Program-made: the position numbers and the translations under genes
Shown: one piece after another, positions 18,230 through 31,500 of the stretch
Numbering within the stretch: the stretch's first letter is position 1
How the letters are laid out: every line of letters starts with the position of its first letter
The notes under the pieces: generated by a model
What the model saw: only the letters and a program-made list of their open reading frames with translations
Database searches by the model: none
Told to the model about the DNA's origin: nothing
Assembly (NCBI GenBank): GCA_905221605.1
Contig: CAJNDS010002344.1
Span: 222,501-260,282 of the forward strand
DNA length: 37,782 nt
Reading direction: 5' to 3'
DNA from: Symbiodinium natans
Lineage: Eukaryota; Sar; Dinophyceae; Suessiales; Symbiodiniaceae

Positions 18230-19522
18230 GGTTTAGGGTTAAGGGTTTAGGGTTTAGGGAAGGTTCAGGGCTGAAATCCTCATTTAGGGACACATCTATG
18301 ACGACCATTTCGTTAGTTTCGTTAGTCCGTGCAGCATGGTGCTCAGCACTGCATTGGTGTGTCTGCAAGCTGGAAAAATTCCGTTCTCTTCCTCAACCCC
18401 CTTAAACCTTGCAAGACCTTCCCTGAAATGACCCCAGCCCCCACCCCTCCCGCCTCCTCGCGTGTCTGAGACCCTAAACCCTAAACCCTAAACCCGAAAC
18501 CGAGACTCTAAGCCATTCACGCCTTACCGCCTTGCATGACCCCCCCCTTACCACCTTCCCTGACCCCGCCCCATTTATGGCGGGATTAACCAAACCCCAA
18601 GCCCACCAAACCCCCAAAAAATCGCAAACCCAAGAAAACCTTCCTGTGACTACAAAAGCCTGAAATTTATTAGGTCATGATAGCGCCCCCCCCCCCCCCC
18701 CCCAAAAAAAAAAAAAAAAATACTAGGTATATGTGGCCCCAGGTAACCCTGAACTCTAAAAACCCTAACAACCCTCTCAGCCATAAACCCTAAGAACCCT
18801 ACTTGGAGGTTCTTATAACCCACTTATGAGCCCCTTAAATGCCCTAGTATGGTTCTAAGTACAGTTCTCAGTACTTGGCGAGTTAGTGCCATGAACCTCC
18901 AAGTAAGAACCCTAAACCCTAAACCCTAAACCCTAAACCCTAAACCCTAAACCCTAAACCCTAAACCCTCGGGTTGAGAAGGCCATGGCCATGGTCTACC
19001 TGGGAGACCAGCTGGGTCTTTACAAGACCATGTCTTCTGAGCGGCCGCCCCTCAGCCCGCAGGTTAGGGTTTAGGGTTTAGGGTTTAGGGTTGAGGCTTT
19101 AGGCTTCCGGGTTCGAGTTTTTTGACTTAGGACTCAAGTTTTGGGGCTTGGGATTTAGGGTTCTGGGTTTAGGGTTTCGGGTTTAGGGTTTAGGGTTTAG
19201 GGTTTCGGGTTTAGGGTTTAGGGTTGATTTTTGGGGTTCCAGGCTTTTGGGGCTGTCGGGGGTGGGGGTGGGGGCGCCCTCATACTCTTACTGCACTTAG
19301 TACCTTGAGGGACCCTAAAATCCTAAGAGTGAGGGTTAGGGTTTAGGGCTAGGCGTCATAGCCCATACTACCATAACCCCGACTAAGGCATGCGAACCAT
19401 ACACCTTTTACTACCTTGACTCCTTAACTAAGGTAGTATGAACCATGCCATACTACTTTAGTTCCTGAACTAAGGTATGTGCAGCCATAAGCCCCTTTCG
19501 GGGCAAGGTAAGTATCGTAAAG

Positions 19523-19556
<34 letters not shown>

Positions 19557-22500
19557 CCGCGCGCCACCACCCCGGTCCTTAGAAATCCTAGGTAGACAAG
19601 CCAAAACCGTTGTGTTTGCGATGAGTTGTCGTCAAGTCGCAAAGAGGAACCCCTAAACCCTGCACCCTTTTTATATCTACACATGTGGATATCTACCAAA
19701 GGGGTAGCCCTTTTATACCCTCAAACAGCACAGAATCCAGTTAAGGGACCCCCAAAAGAAAGGGTACCCCTATTTTCGGAAACCCCAAGACATACGCCCT
19801 CTAATCATTTCAAGCTTCCCTTTACTTCCCTCCGGGTTTAGGGTTCAGGGTTTACAGGGCTCATGTGAAAGTTTGACTTTCAAGCTGGTCGCCTATGTAG
19901 GATCAGGAGCGCTATGAACCCCTAAACCTAACACTTTTATGTCAATTGGACTCTAGGAAAAGTTGAGTCGGTGGTTTGGCGGTGTATGGTGGGACGGCTT
20001 AGGGCACTACGCAGATCTGACCCAGGTCTCACATACATCTGCCTTAAAAGCCCCAGGGGGAGGGGGGGGTGGAGAGGGAGGGGGGAGGGAGGGAGGGGGT
20101 CGTAGCAAAAGCAGGTGCAAGACATGTTTGACCTCCAACCCGCCAGACTAGTCATTCCTCAAGACTGCATGTCCGACCGTAGTTTTACCGGCCCTGTTTA
20201 GGTTTAGATGTCAGTCTTCGGTTCACTAGTTATAAAAATCAAAATCGTAGAAGTTATCATAACAATTATCAGAAGAGTGAGATCGTGAGAATGATGGTAG
20301 GGGTTTTGTAAGGCTGAAACGTGCGACCGCCGAGCCGGTTTAGGGTTTCGGGTTTGGGTTTTAGGGTTTAGGGTTATAGCCCTAAACCCCAAACCCTAAA
20401 CCCTACACCCTGAACCATGGCCCTCGACAGGGGACGCGGTCCCGGCTGGACGGCCTCCAGGCAGTTTAGGGTTTAGGGTTTAGGGTTTTTCGCAGGTTGA
20501 CATTGAGGGGTTGAGGATTTGGCTTCATTCGGGGCTTTAGGGGTTTTAATTGGGGGTTTAGGGGCTTTACGGGTTGTAGAGGTTTAGGGGCTGTTAGGTG
20601 TTCAGGGGTTTTGGTGTTTTGGGGTTAATACCCCCCCCCCCGTACCCTGTGCCCGAAAACTCTTAAAACCTGCAGCCGACAACCCTGAAAAAGCATAAAC
20701 ACACTCGGACAAGCCCACAAAGCTTTGAAAGCCCTGAACCTCTATAATCCCTAAATCAATAGGGTTCGGTTTGGGGGGGGGGGGGGGGGGAGGGGGTGGG
20801 AAGTGGGGCGATGGCGGGGGGGGGGAAGTGGGGGAGAGGGGGCGAGGGGCGGGGTATGTACAAAGGCTCACGAGCAATTGGGTTTTGTGGTCAGGGTTTC
20901 GGGTTTAGGATTTCAAGCCTCTGCCCTAGGGTTGACAGTCTCTAAGGCTTGAGGGGTTTATTTCTTCTGGACCTGTGAGCACCCTCATACTCCGTCATAC
21001 TCCGTGAGAGGTCCCGAAAAAATGCGTGAGAGGCCCACGCAGGAATGAGCTTCTTCTACAAAGGCATGCCGAGAGTTGCGCCTTCCCCTGCAACGCGGCT
21101 CGATCATTCCGAAGGCTTGCGCGCGCAGAAACCCAACGGCATCACGCATCTGTACATGGTCCTGGAGCAGCATCCTTGGATGGAGCTCTTGCGCACCTGA
21201 CATCCTCCAGCTCGCCGCCGACACCGGCATCTCTGTCGGCGCAGACGGCTTCCCAGCACATGTCGGGAGCTTGCTCTCCTACCGAGTGGCATGTGTGGCT
21301 GCCGCTGTGAGGTCGCAAACGAAGCTTAAGACCCTTCAAGAGGAAACGCTAAACCTCTACAACCCTACAACCCTTCTGCACCCCAAACCCTAAAACCCGA
21401 AACCCTGAACCCTAAACCCTAAACACCCAAACTCTACAGCTTTGGAACGCAGGCCTAAACCCTAAGCCTAAGCCCTAAGCCCTAAACAATAAACCCTAAA
21501 CCCTAAACCCTGAACCCTAACCCGCAAAAGACCTCTTGCGCAGGCTGGCAAAGGCGGCTGGGAGCTTGAACCCACGGCTTGTCCAGGACAGGGCTTTTCG
21601 GGCTGCAGGTGTTTAGGGTTTAGGGTTTAGGGTTTTAGGGTTTAGGGTTTTAGGGTTTAGGGTTTAGGTGGTTTGGGGGTGTAGGGTTAGGGGTGTGTAG
21701 TGGTTTAGGGGTTTAGGGTTTAGGGTTTAGGGGTTCAGGCTTAGGGTTTGGGGAATAGCGATTGGGTTTAGGGTTTAGGGTCTAGGGTTTTAGGGCTTAG
21801 GGTCTAGGGGTTTAGGGTTTAGGGGTTAGGGGTGTACGGGTTTAGTGGTTTAGGGTTTAGGGGTTCGGGCTTAGGGGGTTTAGGGTTTAGGGCGCCAAAC
21901 TCAAACCACCTTTGGCCAACCCCTCGACGTGCTTCGCCGGGTTTAGGGTTTCGGGTTTAGGGTTTAGGGTTTAGGGGCTTTAGATGGCCCTGAATCCTGA
22001 GACCCTAAGCCCCGGAGCTCTAAACCCTAAACCCTAAGCCCGAAACCCGAAACCCGAGCCCTAAACCCTAAACCCTACACCACTGAGCCCTAAACCCAAA
22101 CGTTCCCAGAAGCGCAAAAACCCTCCGAGCTAATTCCAGGAGTGGCTCTCGCAACAAGCCTCCGCGGGGCTGTTGGACTTCCACGCAGATACCCAGAGCC
22201 TTTGGCGTGTCAGGGTTTTAGGGTTTAAGGTTTAGGGTTTGGGGTTTAGGGTTTAGGGTTTAGGGTTCAGGGTTTAAGGGGTTGGGCCCTTATACTAACA
22301 ATCCTTAATAGGAATGATAGTGCCCCCCCTCCATTAAAATCACTATTTAGGACTGTTAGTATAAGGGAACATCCCAACTTTATGGGGCTGTATCGGTTTA
22401 TAGGGCTTAGGGAGTATAGGGCTGCAGGTTTTTTTTCGGGTCTGGGGCGATTTGGGTTCAGGGTTTAGGGGTTCTGGGGTGGCTTCTGCTGTAACCTAGA

Positions 22501-25500
22501 CCGTTCTTGATTTGTGTAGTTGGTTCTGTTCAGATGGCCATCAACAGTCAGTTGTTTCATTTATTTCAAAGATTTCACTGTCACTGTCCAAAAGTCCGCT
22601 TCATTCTAGAACTTGTGTTTTTCGTCCAGGTCAAAGGCAGTCTACTGGTTCCAAGAGCATTTCAGTACTTCCAGGTTCGAATGGTGTGAGGGCATAAGCG
22701 GAATCAGGCTCCCAATCTTGAAGGCTTTTGTTGAGGGTTTAGGGTTTAGGGTTTGGGGGGGGTTCCCAAAGTTTTCTGAGCCCAGGACGTTTTCCCTTCC
22801 TGCTCACTCAGCGCCGCTTCTTGCCGAGAGCCTCAGCGGCTGCTTCATGGCGCCCTACGCCACGCTGATGCTGGACGGGGGAGGGGGGGGGGGTGGGAAG
22901 GGGCCCTAAACCCGAAACCCTAAACCCTAAACCCTAAACCCTAAACCCTAAACCCTAAACCCTAAACCCTAAACCCTAAACCCTAAACCCTAAACCCTAA
23001 CCCTAAACCCTGCTTGCGGGTGTAGGGTGGTCTACGTTCCACGCCTCCGAGCCTGGTAGCCCTACGTTGGGGTAAGCACGAAGGCGACTGCCCGGAAGAA
23101 GCCTCGGTTTAGGGTTGAGGGTTTCGGGTTTAGGGTTATTGGTGAACCCCCCTCCCTTAAGAACCCTGCAACCTTAAAGACGTTCAACCAGTTATGCCGC
23201 TCAAGCTCCAAAGCACCTCAAACCTTAAACCCTATCAAGGTTTGGGTTTAGGGTTTAGGATTCAGACCTTATAAACCCTATAACCCTAAACCCTAAACCC
23301 CCAGCCCAAAGTCGTAGTCTTGGGTATAGTAATTATTCCGTCCCGCAGCCTCCTGGCCTCAACAAAAGGTTTAGGGTTTCGGGTGTAGAAAAGCTGAACT
23401 TCCCTCACAGTTCATCAGGCCGTAGACACCAGGAATCCTGGAACCCTAAACCCTAAGGTCCAATCCCGAAGCCCTGAGCTCTAAACCCTAAACTCTCAAC
23501 CCTGAACCCTAACCCCCCTACACCCTAAACCCCTAAACCCTAAACCCTAAACCCTAAACCCTAAACCCTAAACCCTAAATCCTAAACCCTAAACCCTAAA
23601 CCCTAAACCCTAAACCCTAAACCCTAAACCCTAAACAGAAACCTAAGCCCCCGAAGACACCAGGCCTGCTACAAGCGCCTCCCAACCATGATGCAGGCGT
23701 TCAAAGGCCCGGGAGCTGGGTTCCTTGCAAGCTCTCCCTGGTTTAGGAATTTTAGGGTTTAGGGTTTAGGGTTTAGGGTTTAGGGTTCTCAGGCTTTGGG
23801 AATACGTGTTTAGGGTTTATAAGGCTTTACAACAGGGCTACCATTTCCTTGTTTGGAGCTTAGGTTTTCTCAGTTCGTGGATTGCGCACAGCGAGATGGG
23901 TTCTTTGGTGCCACGTTCATGTCATGAATGTGGGCTTAGGGTTGTAGGGTTTAGGGCTTAGGCATGATCTAGGGTCGAAGGCTTGCAGGGTTGTAGGGTT
24001 TAGGGTTGTAGGGTTGAGGGTTTAGGGTTTGGGGTTTGGGGTTTGGGGTTTAGGGTTAAGGGTTCCGAACCCTAAGAGCTCGTTCAGGGGGCTGCCTGGC
24101 GCCCACCTACGACGAGGCAGGGGAGGACCTGGCGGACGCCATGGCTCGCTTGTGGCCTGGCAGAGAAGCAGGGGTTTGGGGTTTGGGGTTTAAGGTTTAG
24201 GGTTCAGGGTTCAGGGTTTAGGGTTTGGGTGTAGGGTTGAAGATGTCACAGGGTCTTTCTGCGTAGCACTGACATGCAATTCGCTACCACCCAAGAAACC
24301 TATGTAACCTTTTTATGGACGGTCTTCTCCTCTTTGCCCGGGGCTCGTTCCGGTCTTCTTCGGTTTGTGTTTGGGTTTGTGTGCGGGGCCTTCGACTTGT
24401 TTGCTCGCAGAGGCGTTTGAGCGCAGGACTGCTTGTCTGCGTAGTGCGCAGCCTGCCGGGGCATAGTTTTTTTAACCCACAACCCTAAAACCCCAGAACC
24501 CTTAACCCCAACCCTAAACCCTAAAGAGCCCTAAAGCCTAAAGCCCTGGACCCCAAACCCTGAGCGCCAAAGCCTGAACCCTAAAAGCCGTAGTCCCTAC
24601 AGAGCCCAAACCCTAGAGTGCCCGAAAGCCGACGCACTGAACCCTTTAGGGCTTAGGGTTTAGGGTTTCCTCCAGTTCCTACACTCTCTGGGCCCTAAAT
24701 ATCCCCAAATCCTCTGACCCTGCGAGCCCTATTCAGCGTTTAGTAGTAAGTACCCCCCTATTTAGTAGGTATCACCCTTAAAACTGTAGGTAAATAGGGT
24801 CCAAGCCATGGTCAGTTCGCTGACTTGGGGAATTAGACATGAAATTCTCTTCAAAAAGGAAGAATACGGGAAAAGAATGCCCCTAAAACTCTCAACCCTA
24901 AACCCTGTACGTACGGGTACGTAGTTTTACAGCGAGAAATCCCCCTGAAGGCCCAAAGCACGAAAGCCGAAACCCAACAAGCCCCAAATAATAAACCCTA
25001 AACAGTCTAAACCCTGAGCCCCGCTATCCTGATATCCTGAACCCGAAGCCCTCAACCCGAAACCCTCAAACCCCCCTAAACCCTAAACCCTAAACCCTAG
25101 AACCTGATTCCCCTACCTTCCCTTACTCGCAACGTCCAGGCACGTCCCAGAGATGAAGTTCTTCTTCATCCCAAAGGCGCCACCTTCGGCTTTAGGCTTG
25201 AGGCTTCAGGGTTTAGGGGTTTATTAGGGGTTTAGGGTTTAGGGTTTAGGGTTTAGGGTTTTGGAGGGTTTTGGGTCTTGGAACACGGGGCCCTTTGGTT
25301 TTCGGTGTTCTTCGGCTTGTGGGGTTGAAAGTTGATAGGGCCCCTAGCATCTTAGAGACCCTAAATCCTAGACCTTATAGCAGCTAGAAGCTTAACTAGA
25401 ACTGATAGCTTGGACGCATCATACTTGTAGAGTATACATGTTTTTATAGGGATTACAGGGATGCTAAAGAGCAAGTGTCGTAGTTGTATAGTATAGGCTC

Positions 25501-28500
25501 CTGTGTTGCTCTTTTCTGCGATGTTGCTCTCGGCTCTCCTCTCGCCCCTCGCCCCTTGCCTCTCGTTTGCCTTAAGGACGCTATCTTCGGAACTTATAGG
25601 TTCTTGTTTGCATGTGTGGATGAGGACGTTGGAGTCTGTGAGGAGCCCCAAAGCTCAAAAACCCAAATCCGCAAAGCCGAAACCTGAATGTTCAGCGCAT
25701 GTTCATCGTGGAGCTCAAACCTCGGGACCAGTCCAGCAAACAGATGCTCGACAGTCACGGCTCCCCGTGCTCACCCACTGCCTGGGTAGTGCAGGTAGTA
25801 TCAAGCAGTACAGGGCTTGGGCTTGAGGACTCATGATTTAAAGAGTCTGAGGTTCAGGGTCGAATGAGCATGCTCCTGTATGCACCCCAAGCCCTAAACC
25901 CTAAACCCTAAACCCTAAACCCTAAACCCTAAACCCTAAACCCTAAACCCTAAACCCTAAACCCTAAACCCTAAGCCCTCTTGCAAGGTTATCCCTCTGG
26001 TGCAGAAGGGCGCGCTGCTCGCGCGTTTGACTGAGGGAGCCGTCTGCGCGGATGTTGGCTGCAGTGGTGCTGATTCTTTTCCCGAAAAATTCAGGGTTTA
26101 GGGTTTAGGGTTTAGGGTTTAGGGATTAAGTAATAAGCTGGGTTACGGCTCTAAGTAAAGTTGAACGGCTGGTACCGGCAGGCGTCAAAGCTCAGGCACT
26201 GTCTCCGAAGAACAGCGAATCAGGCCCCAACACCCTAAACACGCATCCCCACATCCCCTTAGCACGTGAAGGTCTGAAATTTGAGCGTATGTTCCCCTCT
26301 TGCATTAGGACTGAGGACCGCGATTGGGGCCTTACTCCCTTTCCTGCATTGCATTGGTTTCCCCTGAAAAGCCCCGTGACACAAAAACCTACACCCGGAA
26401 TCCCAAACTTCAAAGACTCAAAGACTAAACCCTGCACATGGGTAGGTTTGAACACATTTTGTCATTCATAAAACCTACAACCCTAAACCGTAAACCCTAA
26501 ACCCTAAACCGTAAGCCCTAAACTCTTGAGTTTGAGTTGGGTGGGCACGCTACCTGACGCCTCGTGCTCTATGCTGTTAGTGCCCTGGGCTACATGTTCG
26601 TTATGTGGCTGAGTGTCTCTCACTGGACGACAGCTTGTCGCGCTCGAAAAGGGGCGATTCCAGTTAAGACAAAAAGCCCTAAACCCTAAACCCTAAACCC
26701 TAAACCCCAGCAAACCCTATCCCCAATCCAAGGACTGCACCATTGAGCTGGCAAAGGCCTTCCCCAAGTCCCAGTTCTACGCCTACGAGGCCAAGGTTCT
26801 AGGACTCCATGGTTTTGGGGTTTAGGGTTTAGGGTTTCGGGTTTAGGGTTTAGGGTTAGGGGGTTTAAGGTTTAGGGTTTAGGGTTTAGGGCTTAGGGTG
26901 ACGCTCTAACAAAAAAGACCAGAGGGCTCCATACTGGGGGACAAAGTCCCTACCGCAAAAAGAAAAGAGTGGTTTAGGGTTTAGGGTTTAGGTTAGGGGG
27001 TTTAGGGTTTAGGGTTTAGGGTTTAGGTTTTTTGGGGGTGATCTTTCAACTCAGAGTATGTACCTTCAACCGAACTCGCAAATCACTTTCTTGCGATCCT
27101 AGGATGTGAGCCTTCGTCCCTAAACCTTACGTTCTAAGTGCAGATGGTCAGTTCTCTAAGTCTCCGTCCCCCCTTCTTGTCGATGTGATAAGGTGGGCCT
27201 TCTGGTAGGTGACCAGAGAATTTGGAGAATTTGGGAACTGACCCTAAACCCAAAACCCTGAACCTTAAACCCTAAGCCCCTAAACCCGAAAGCACATCAA
27301 CAAGCCGAAGAGAAATGGCGCCCTTTCCAGACAAGGAGGGGGGCGCCCAGCCCCCCCCCCCCCCCCCCCACTCCTATACATACTCTAGTCAAGGGCCTTA
27401 GAATCTAAGTTAGGCTCCTGAAACACAGTTTTAGGTTCTTAGAACTCTTAGGGGGGGGGGGGGGGGGGCACTCCTTGCAAGAGCCTTTCAACCTGCGAAC
27501 TTGCTCAACCAGTTTCATCCGCTCTTTTCAGACCCCACCATCACCATATTTTCGGGACTAGGTGCTGAAGCCTTGGCTTAAATCTACAGATCGAGTTGGG
27601 GTTTGGGTTTAGGGTTTGTGGTGTAGGATTTAGTGTTTAGGGTTTAGGGTTTAGAATGTAGGGTTTAGGGCTGCATGAAGTGCGCTGCTGCCTTTGGAGC
27701 AGGTGGCAGAACCAGCCCTCGAGCGTGCGCGCGAGAACATCAAGCACCTAGGCGCCGGGCTTCAGGGTGGAAGGACTCGATTGGTTTAGGGTTGAGGGTT
27801 TAGGGTTCAGGGGCTTAGGGTTTAGGGTTCAGGGTTTTGGGTTTTGGGTTTTGGTTTAGGGTTTCGGCAAGGGTAGTTACATGGTGCCTTCATATCGTCC
27901 CTTCCCTTCTTTACGGGGTTCTGATTTCTGGGCCCCTGAACCCTATAGACAGGGTGCATGGATCTTCCAAGATGAAAGAATCTTGAAGTACCCAACTGGA
28001 CCGGGGTTCAGGAACTTGTGGCACCCTACTGCAACAGGGAACCTTTTGCTGCTTATGCACATTGTGGGTAGCTTCTAGTGGAAAGAACTTGACCGTCATC
28101 GCAGTGAGCAGCTGCACCATGGCAGCCGGATTGTCATGCGGCAACCACTCAGCCCTTACCACAAGAAGTACCGAAAGGAAGAAGACGCTACACTTCCGGG
28201 GGTCGGTGCTCCAAGGCCCGAAACCCTCTACCCCAAACCCCTACACCCTAAACCCTAAAACCCTAAACCCCAAAACCCTAAACCCTAAACCCCAAAACCC
28301 CCTTCATTTTCAGAGTTCCCAGTGGTTTGTGGGGGACGTGGTGAAGGTTGCCGGAGTCGGCGAGAACAACTTCCATGCCGAGAACGATTCGGTTTTGTGT
28401 ATCAAGACCAGAAGTTTAGGGTTTAGGGTTTAGGGTTTAGGGTTTAGGGCCTTAAACCTGACCCAGAGGCTCTTCCATCAGCAAAAGACCGAAACCTTTC

Positions 28501-31500
28501 AGGTCCTAAGCCCTCTCGTGCCTAGATCCCCCAAGGTTGCCTTGAAGATGCCAACGCGGTTCTTTGGTCTTGCCTAGGGTTTGGGGTTCGTCCTGTCCAA
28601 AGATGGTGGGACCTAAGCACATACTGTCGAGGTACATGCACCCTTCTGGTTCGGGGCTCTTGGACCCTAAACCCGACACCCTAAACCCGAAACCCTGATT
28701 CTTGGGCCCTCAACCCTAAACCCTAAACCCTAAACCCTAAAGGTAGCTCCAGGCATCACCAACATCATCGTCATGGACGCCAAGGTGCAGCCGCTGGGTT
28801 CCGGTCTGCCGGGAGGCAAGTACCCGGGCTGAGTTTAGGGTTTAGGGTTTAGGGCTAGGGTTTAGGGTTTAGGGTTTAGGGTTTCGTGTTTCGGATTTAG
28901 GCTTTGGGGTTTACAGGGTTTAAGATCGAGGGTTCAGGGCTTGGGGTTTAGGGTTTAGGGCTAGGGGTTCAGGGTTGAGGGTTTGGGGTTTGGGGCCATT
29001 TTCGGGCGATAGCTTTATGGGGTCGTATGAGAACAGATGTATTGTAATTCTTGAATTGCCCCAAGTCCTTGAAAGCAGGTCTATCTCGAACATCATACCC
29101 CCTCATCCCTTTGCACTCCCTTCATGAATATGGGCGTTGACGAAAATAAAGGACCTCCCAATAGAGGCCCCAAATAGTAGGAGTCCCTTATAATAAGGAG
29201 CCCAATAAGGTACCCCCTATTTTTTGTAGACCCCCCATATGAACCCCAAACCCTAAACCCTAAACCCTAAACCTAAACCCTAAACCCTAAACCCTAAACC
29301 CTAAACCCTAAAACCCTAAACCCTAAACCCAGATCGTTCCCTTTCCGACACTTGGACTTGGCAGCCCCAGTCGCTGACCGAACATGCTAGGCAACCTTCG
29401 AGTAAGGGGTTCATGGTACTTGTTGACCTTAGGGTTCAAGGTTTAGGGTCTAGGGTTTAGGGTTTAGGGTTTAGGGTTTAGGGTTTAGGGTTTAGGGTAA
29501 AAGCTGTACTTGCAACCCAGAAAATAAGCACCTTAAGTTCCCTAATATGGTTACAAGTTATACGGGACCTACAGACCCTAAACCAGAAACCCTAATTCCT
29601 AAACTTTCAAGGTGCAGCGCAAGGAAGTTCGGCTTCACCCAAAAGCCCCGATAAGCCCTGAACCCTTAATTTAGTCATGCAACTGCACAGATGCGCCAAG
29701 GAAGTTCGACTTCGTGATGTGTTACGACGCAGCGCTCTTAGACCATCGGCCCTTTGGGGTACTGAGGATGTAGGCCCAGCCTTCTTCCCCCTTTGTTTCG
29801 GAAAGGGTAGTACATTGGGACTTTTTATATGTACACAAATCTCAAGTGCTTTGTTTGGAATATTTCAGAGGGTTTTAGGGTCCAGCCTTGCTGGGTTTAG
29901 GCCTTCTGTAGGGCCCCTTGTGAACCCCAGTATATAAGCAAACCAGGCGATGGCTAAGAATTTGTGACAATCCCAGGTTGGAGCACATCATTGTGTAGCT
30001 TCAGGGAAGAAAAGGGCCCGATGATAAGCACGAAGGGCACAGATTTTGTTGTTCCTAGGTTACTCTTGGGCCTACAAAGGAGGGGCCCCTTACTCTACGA
30101 ACTGTAGTTAAGGGACTTATAACCTAATTTAGGATCCTGATAGCCCAATTTAGGGCCCTTGTAACTCTGCTTGTAACTAGGGGGCCTACCTGAAGGCTCC
30201 AATGTACTTCCTTTTTTGGGATAGCTTCAGGGGATTCTAGTATACTACCCAAAAGGTACTACCTAAACCCTAAACCCTAAACCCTAAACCCTAAACCCTA
30301 GAGCCTTTGGGTAGTAAATCATCCTCCCAGGGATGCCTTCGCTTTGCAAGTCTCTGAGGGGAGCACAGGGCACCCGCGGGTTTGAGGGTTTTAGGGTTTT
30401 GGGGTTTAGGGTTTAGGGTTTAGGGTTTGGGGTTTAGGGTATTTAGGGTGCAGGGTTGAGGGGACAGAGCTTGCAGCAGCGACAGCCAAGAAACCCTCAA
30501 GTACGACGCAACTTCAGCCCTTCCGTTCCTAGGTAGGCCCTTGGGATCTTTTGTCGCTTTCAACTATGGCCACACAGCCCGGATGCTCCTAGGAAGGCCC
30601 TTGGGATAATTTTATCTTTGCCTTTTGGGTTTAAGAGGATCATATGTAGGGAAGAATTTTCAGGTTGTTTTAAGGGCTATCTTGGCTTCTCTCATCACTC
30701 CATAAAACTCCACCTGCAGCCTGCCTTCAGCCAACGCCAGTCCTTTTCATCATCGAGATTTAGGGTTTAGGGTTCAGGGTTTAGGGCTTACGGTTGCCTC
30801 GTAGCACCCTGTGAAGCCGAAGAGAAGTCCTGTCTGACACTGCACGAAGCAAGCAGAGTAGAATATCCAGGATCCCCCAAACCCTAAACCCTAAACCCTA
30901 AACCCCAAACCCTAAACCCTAAACCCTAATATGTTCTTATGTAACTTTTTCCGGACTCTACACGGTAACCCTTCACCCTGGAGGTGCCGGTCTCTTTGAA
31001 AAAAGAGGGGGGGGGGGGGGGTGCTTCCGCCATATCCTAAACCCTAAGCCCCTAAACCCCTAAACCCCTAAACCCCTAAACCCCTAAACCCCTAAACCCC
31101 TAAACCCTAAACCCTAAACCCTAAGCCCTAAGCCCCTAAACCCTAAACCCCTAAACCCTAAACCTCAGATCCCAAGGTCTTGCATGACTTGGCGGAGCCG
31201 GAGCAGATGATGCAAGAGGCGATTATGAAGCGTAAAGCGGGTTTAGGGTTCAGGGTTTAGGGTTCAGGGTTGACCATGCCTGGTCTGTCTATGCCTGTCT
31301 CATGTATGTGAGGGTTTTCAGGATCAAGTGCACCCCTAAAGGTGTTTTCGGTGGGATGGAGTTCTTGTGCGATCACCCATATCTTCTGACAGCCTCGATA
31401 GAGCGAAAGAGCCCTTCGCCTCATGAAAGTGCCATCAAGCCCTCGCTCTTTGAGCCATTAAAAGTTCTACCCCAGCTGCCCCCAAAACCCCAGGGTTTAG

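Larger units (their letters stand above)
28833..31168. other. longest methyltransferase intron, about 2.3 kb
   Basis: It begins GTTTAGGG arrays and ends with a CCCTAAA/CCCCTAAA array. Inside are family 3 copy b, the inverted repeat with heptamers at 30243-30316 and a 26-bp direct repeat (CCTAGGTAGGCCCTTGGGAT at about 30527 and 30588). A missing YDLV exon would be expected here; none was convincing. Confidence 0.5.

Noticed and set aside
20985-21230. 81-codon - strand frame opposite the coding fragment
   Set aside because: The + strand frames have better third-position GC content, and every other supported coding island is on +.
23028-23107. GC-rich island as a methyltransferase exon
   Set aside because: Two frames are open with different donors, but the exons on either side already join in family order and no family residues are added.
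29677-29937. 86-codon + frame in the long methyltransferase intron
   Set aside because: It contains a local direct repeat (AAGGAAGTTCG) and hairpin-like DNA. No domain, and it does not fit the methyltransferase chain.
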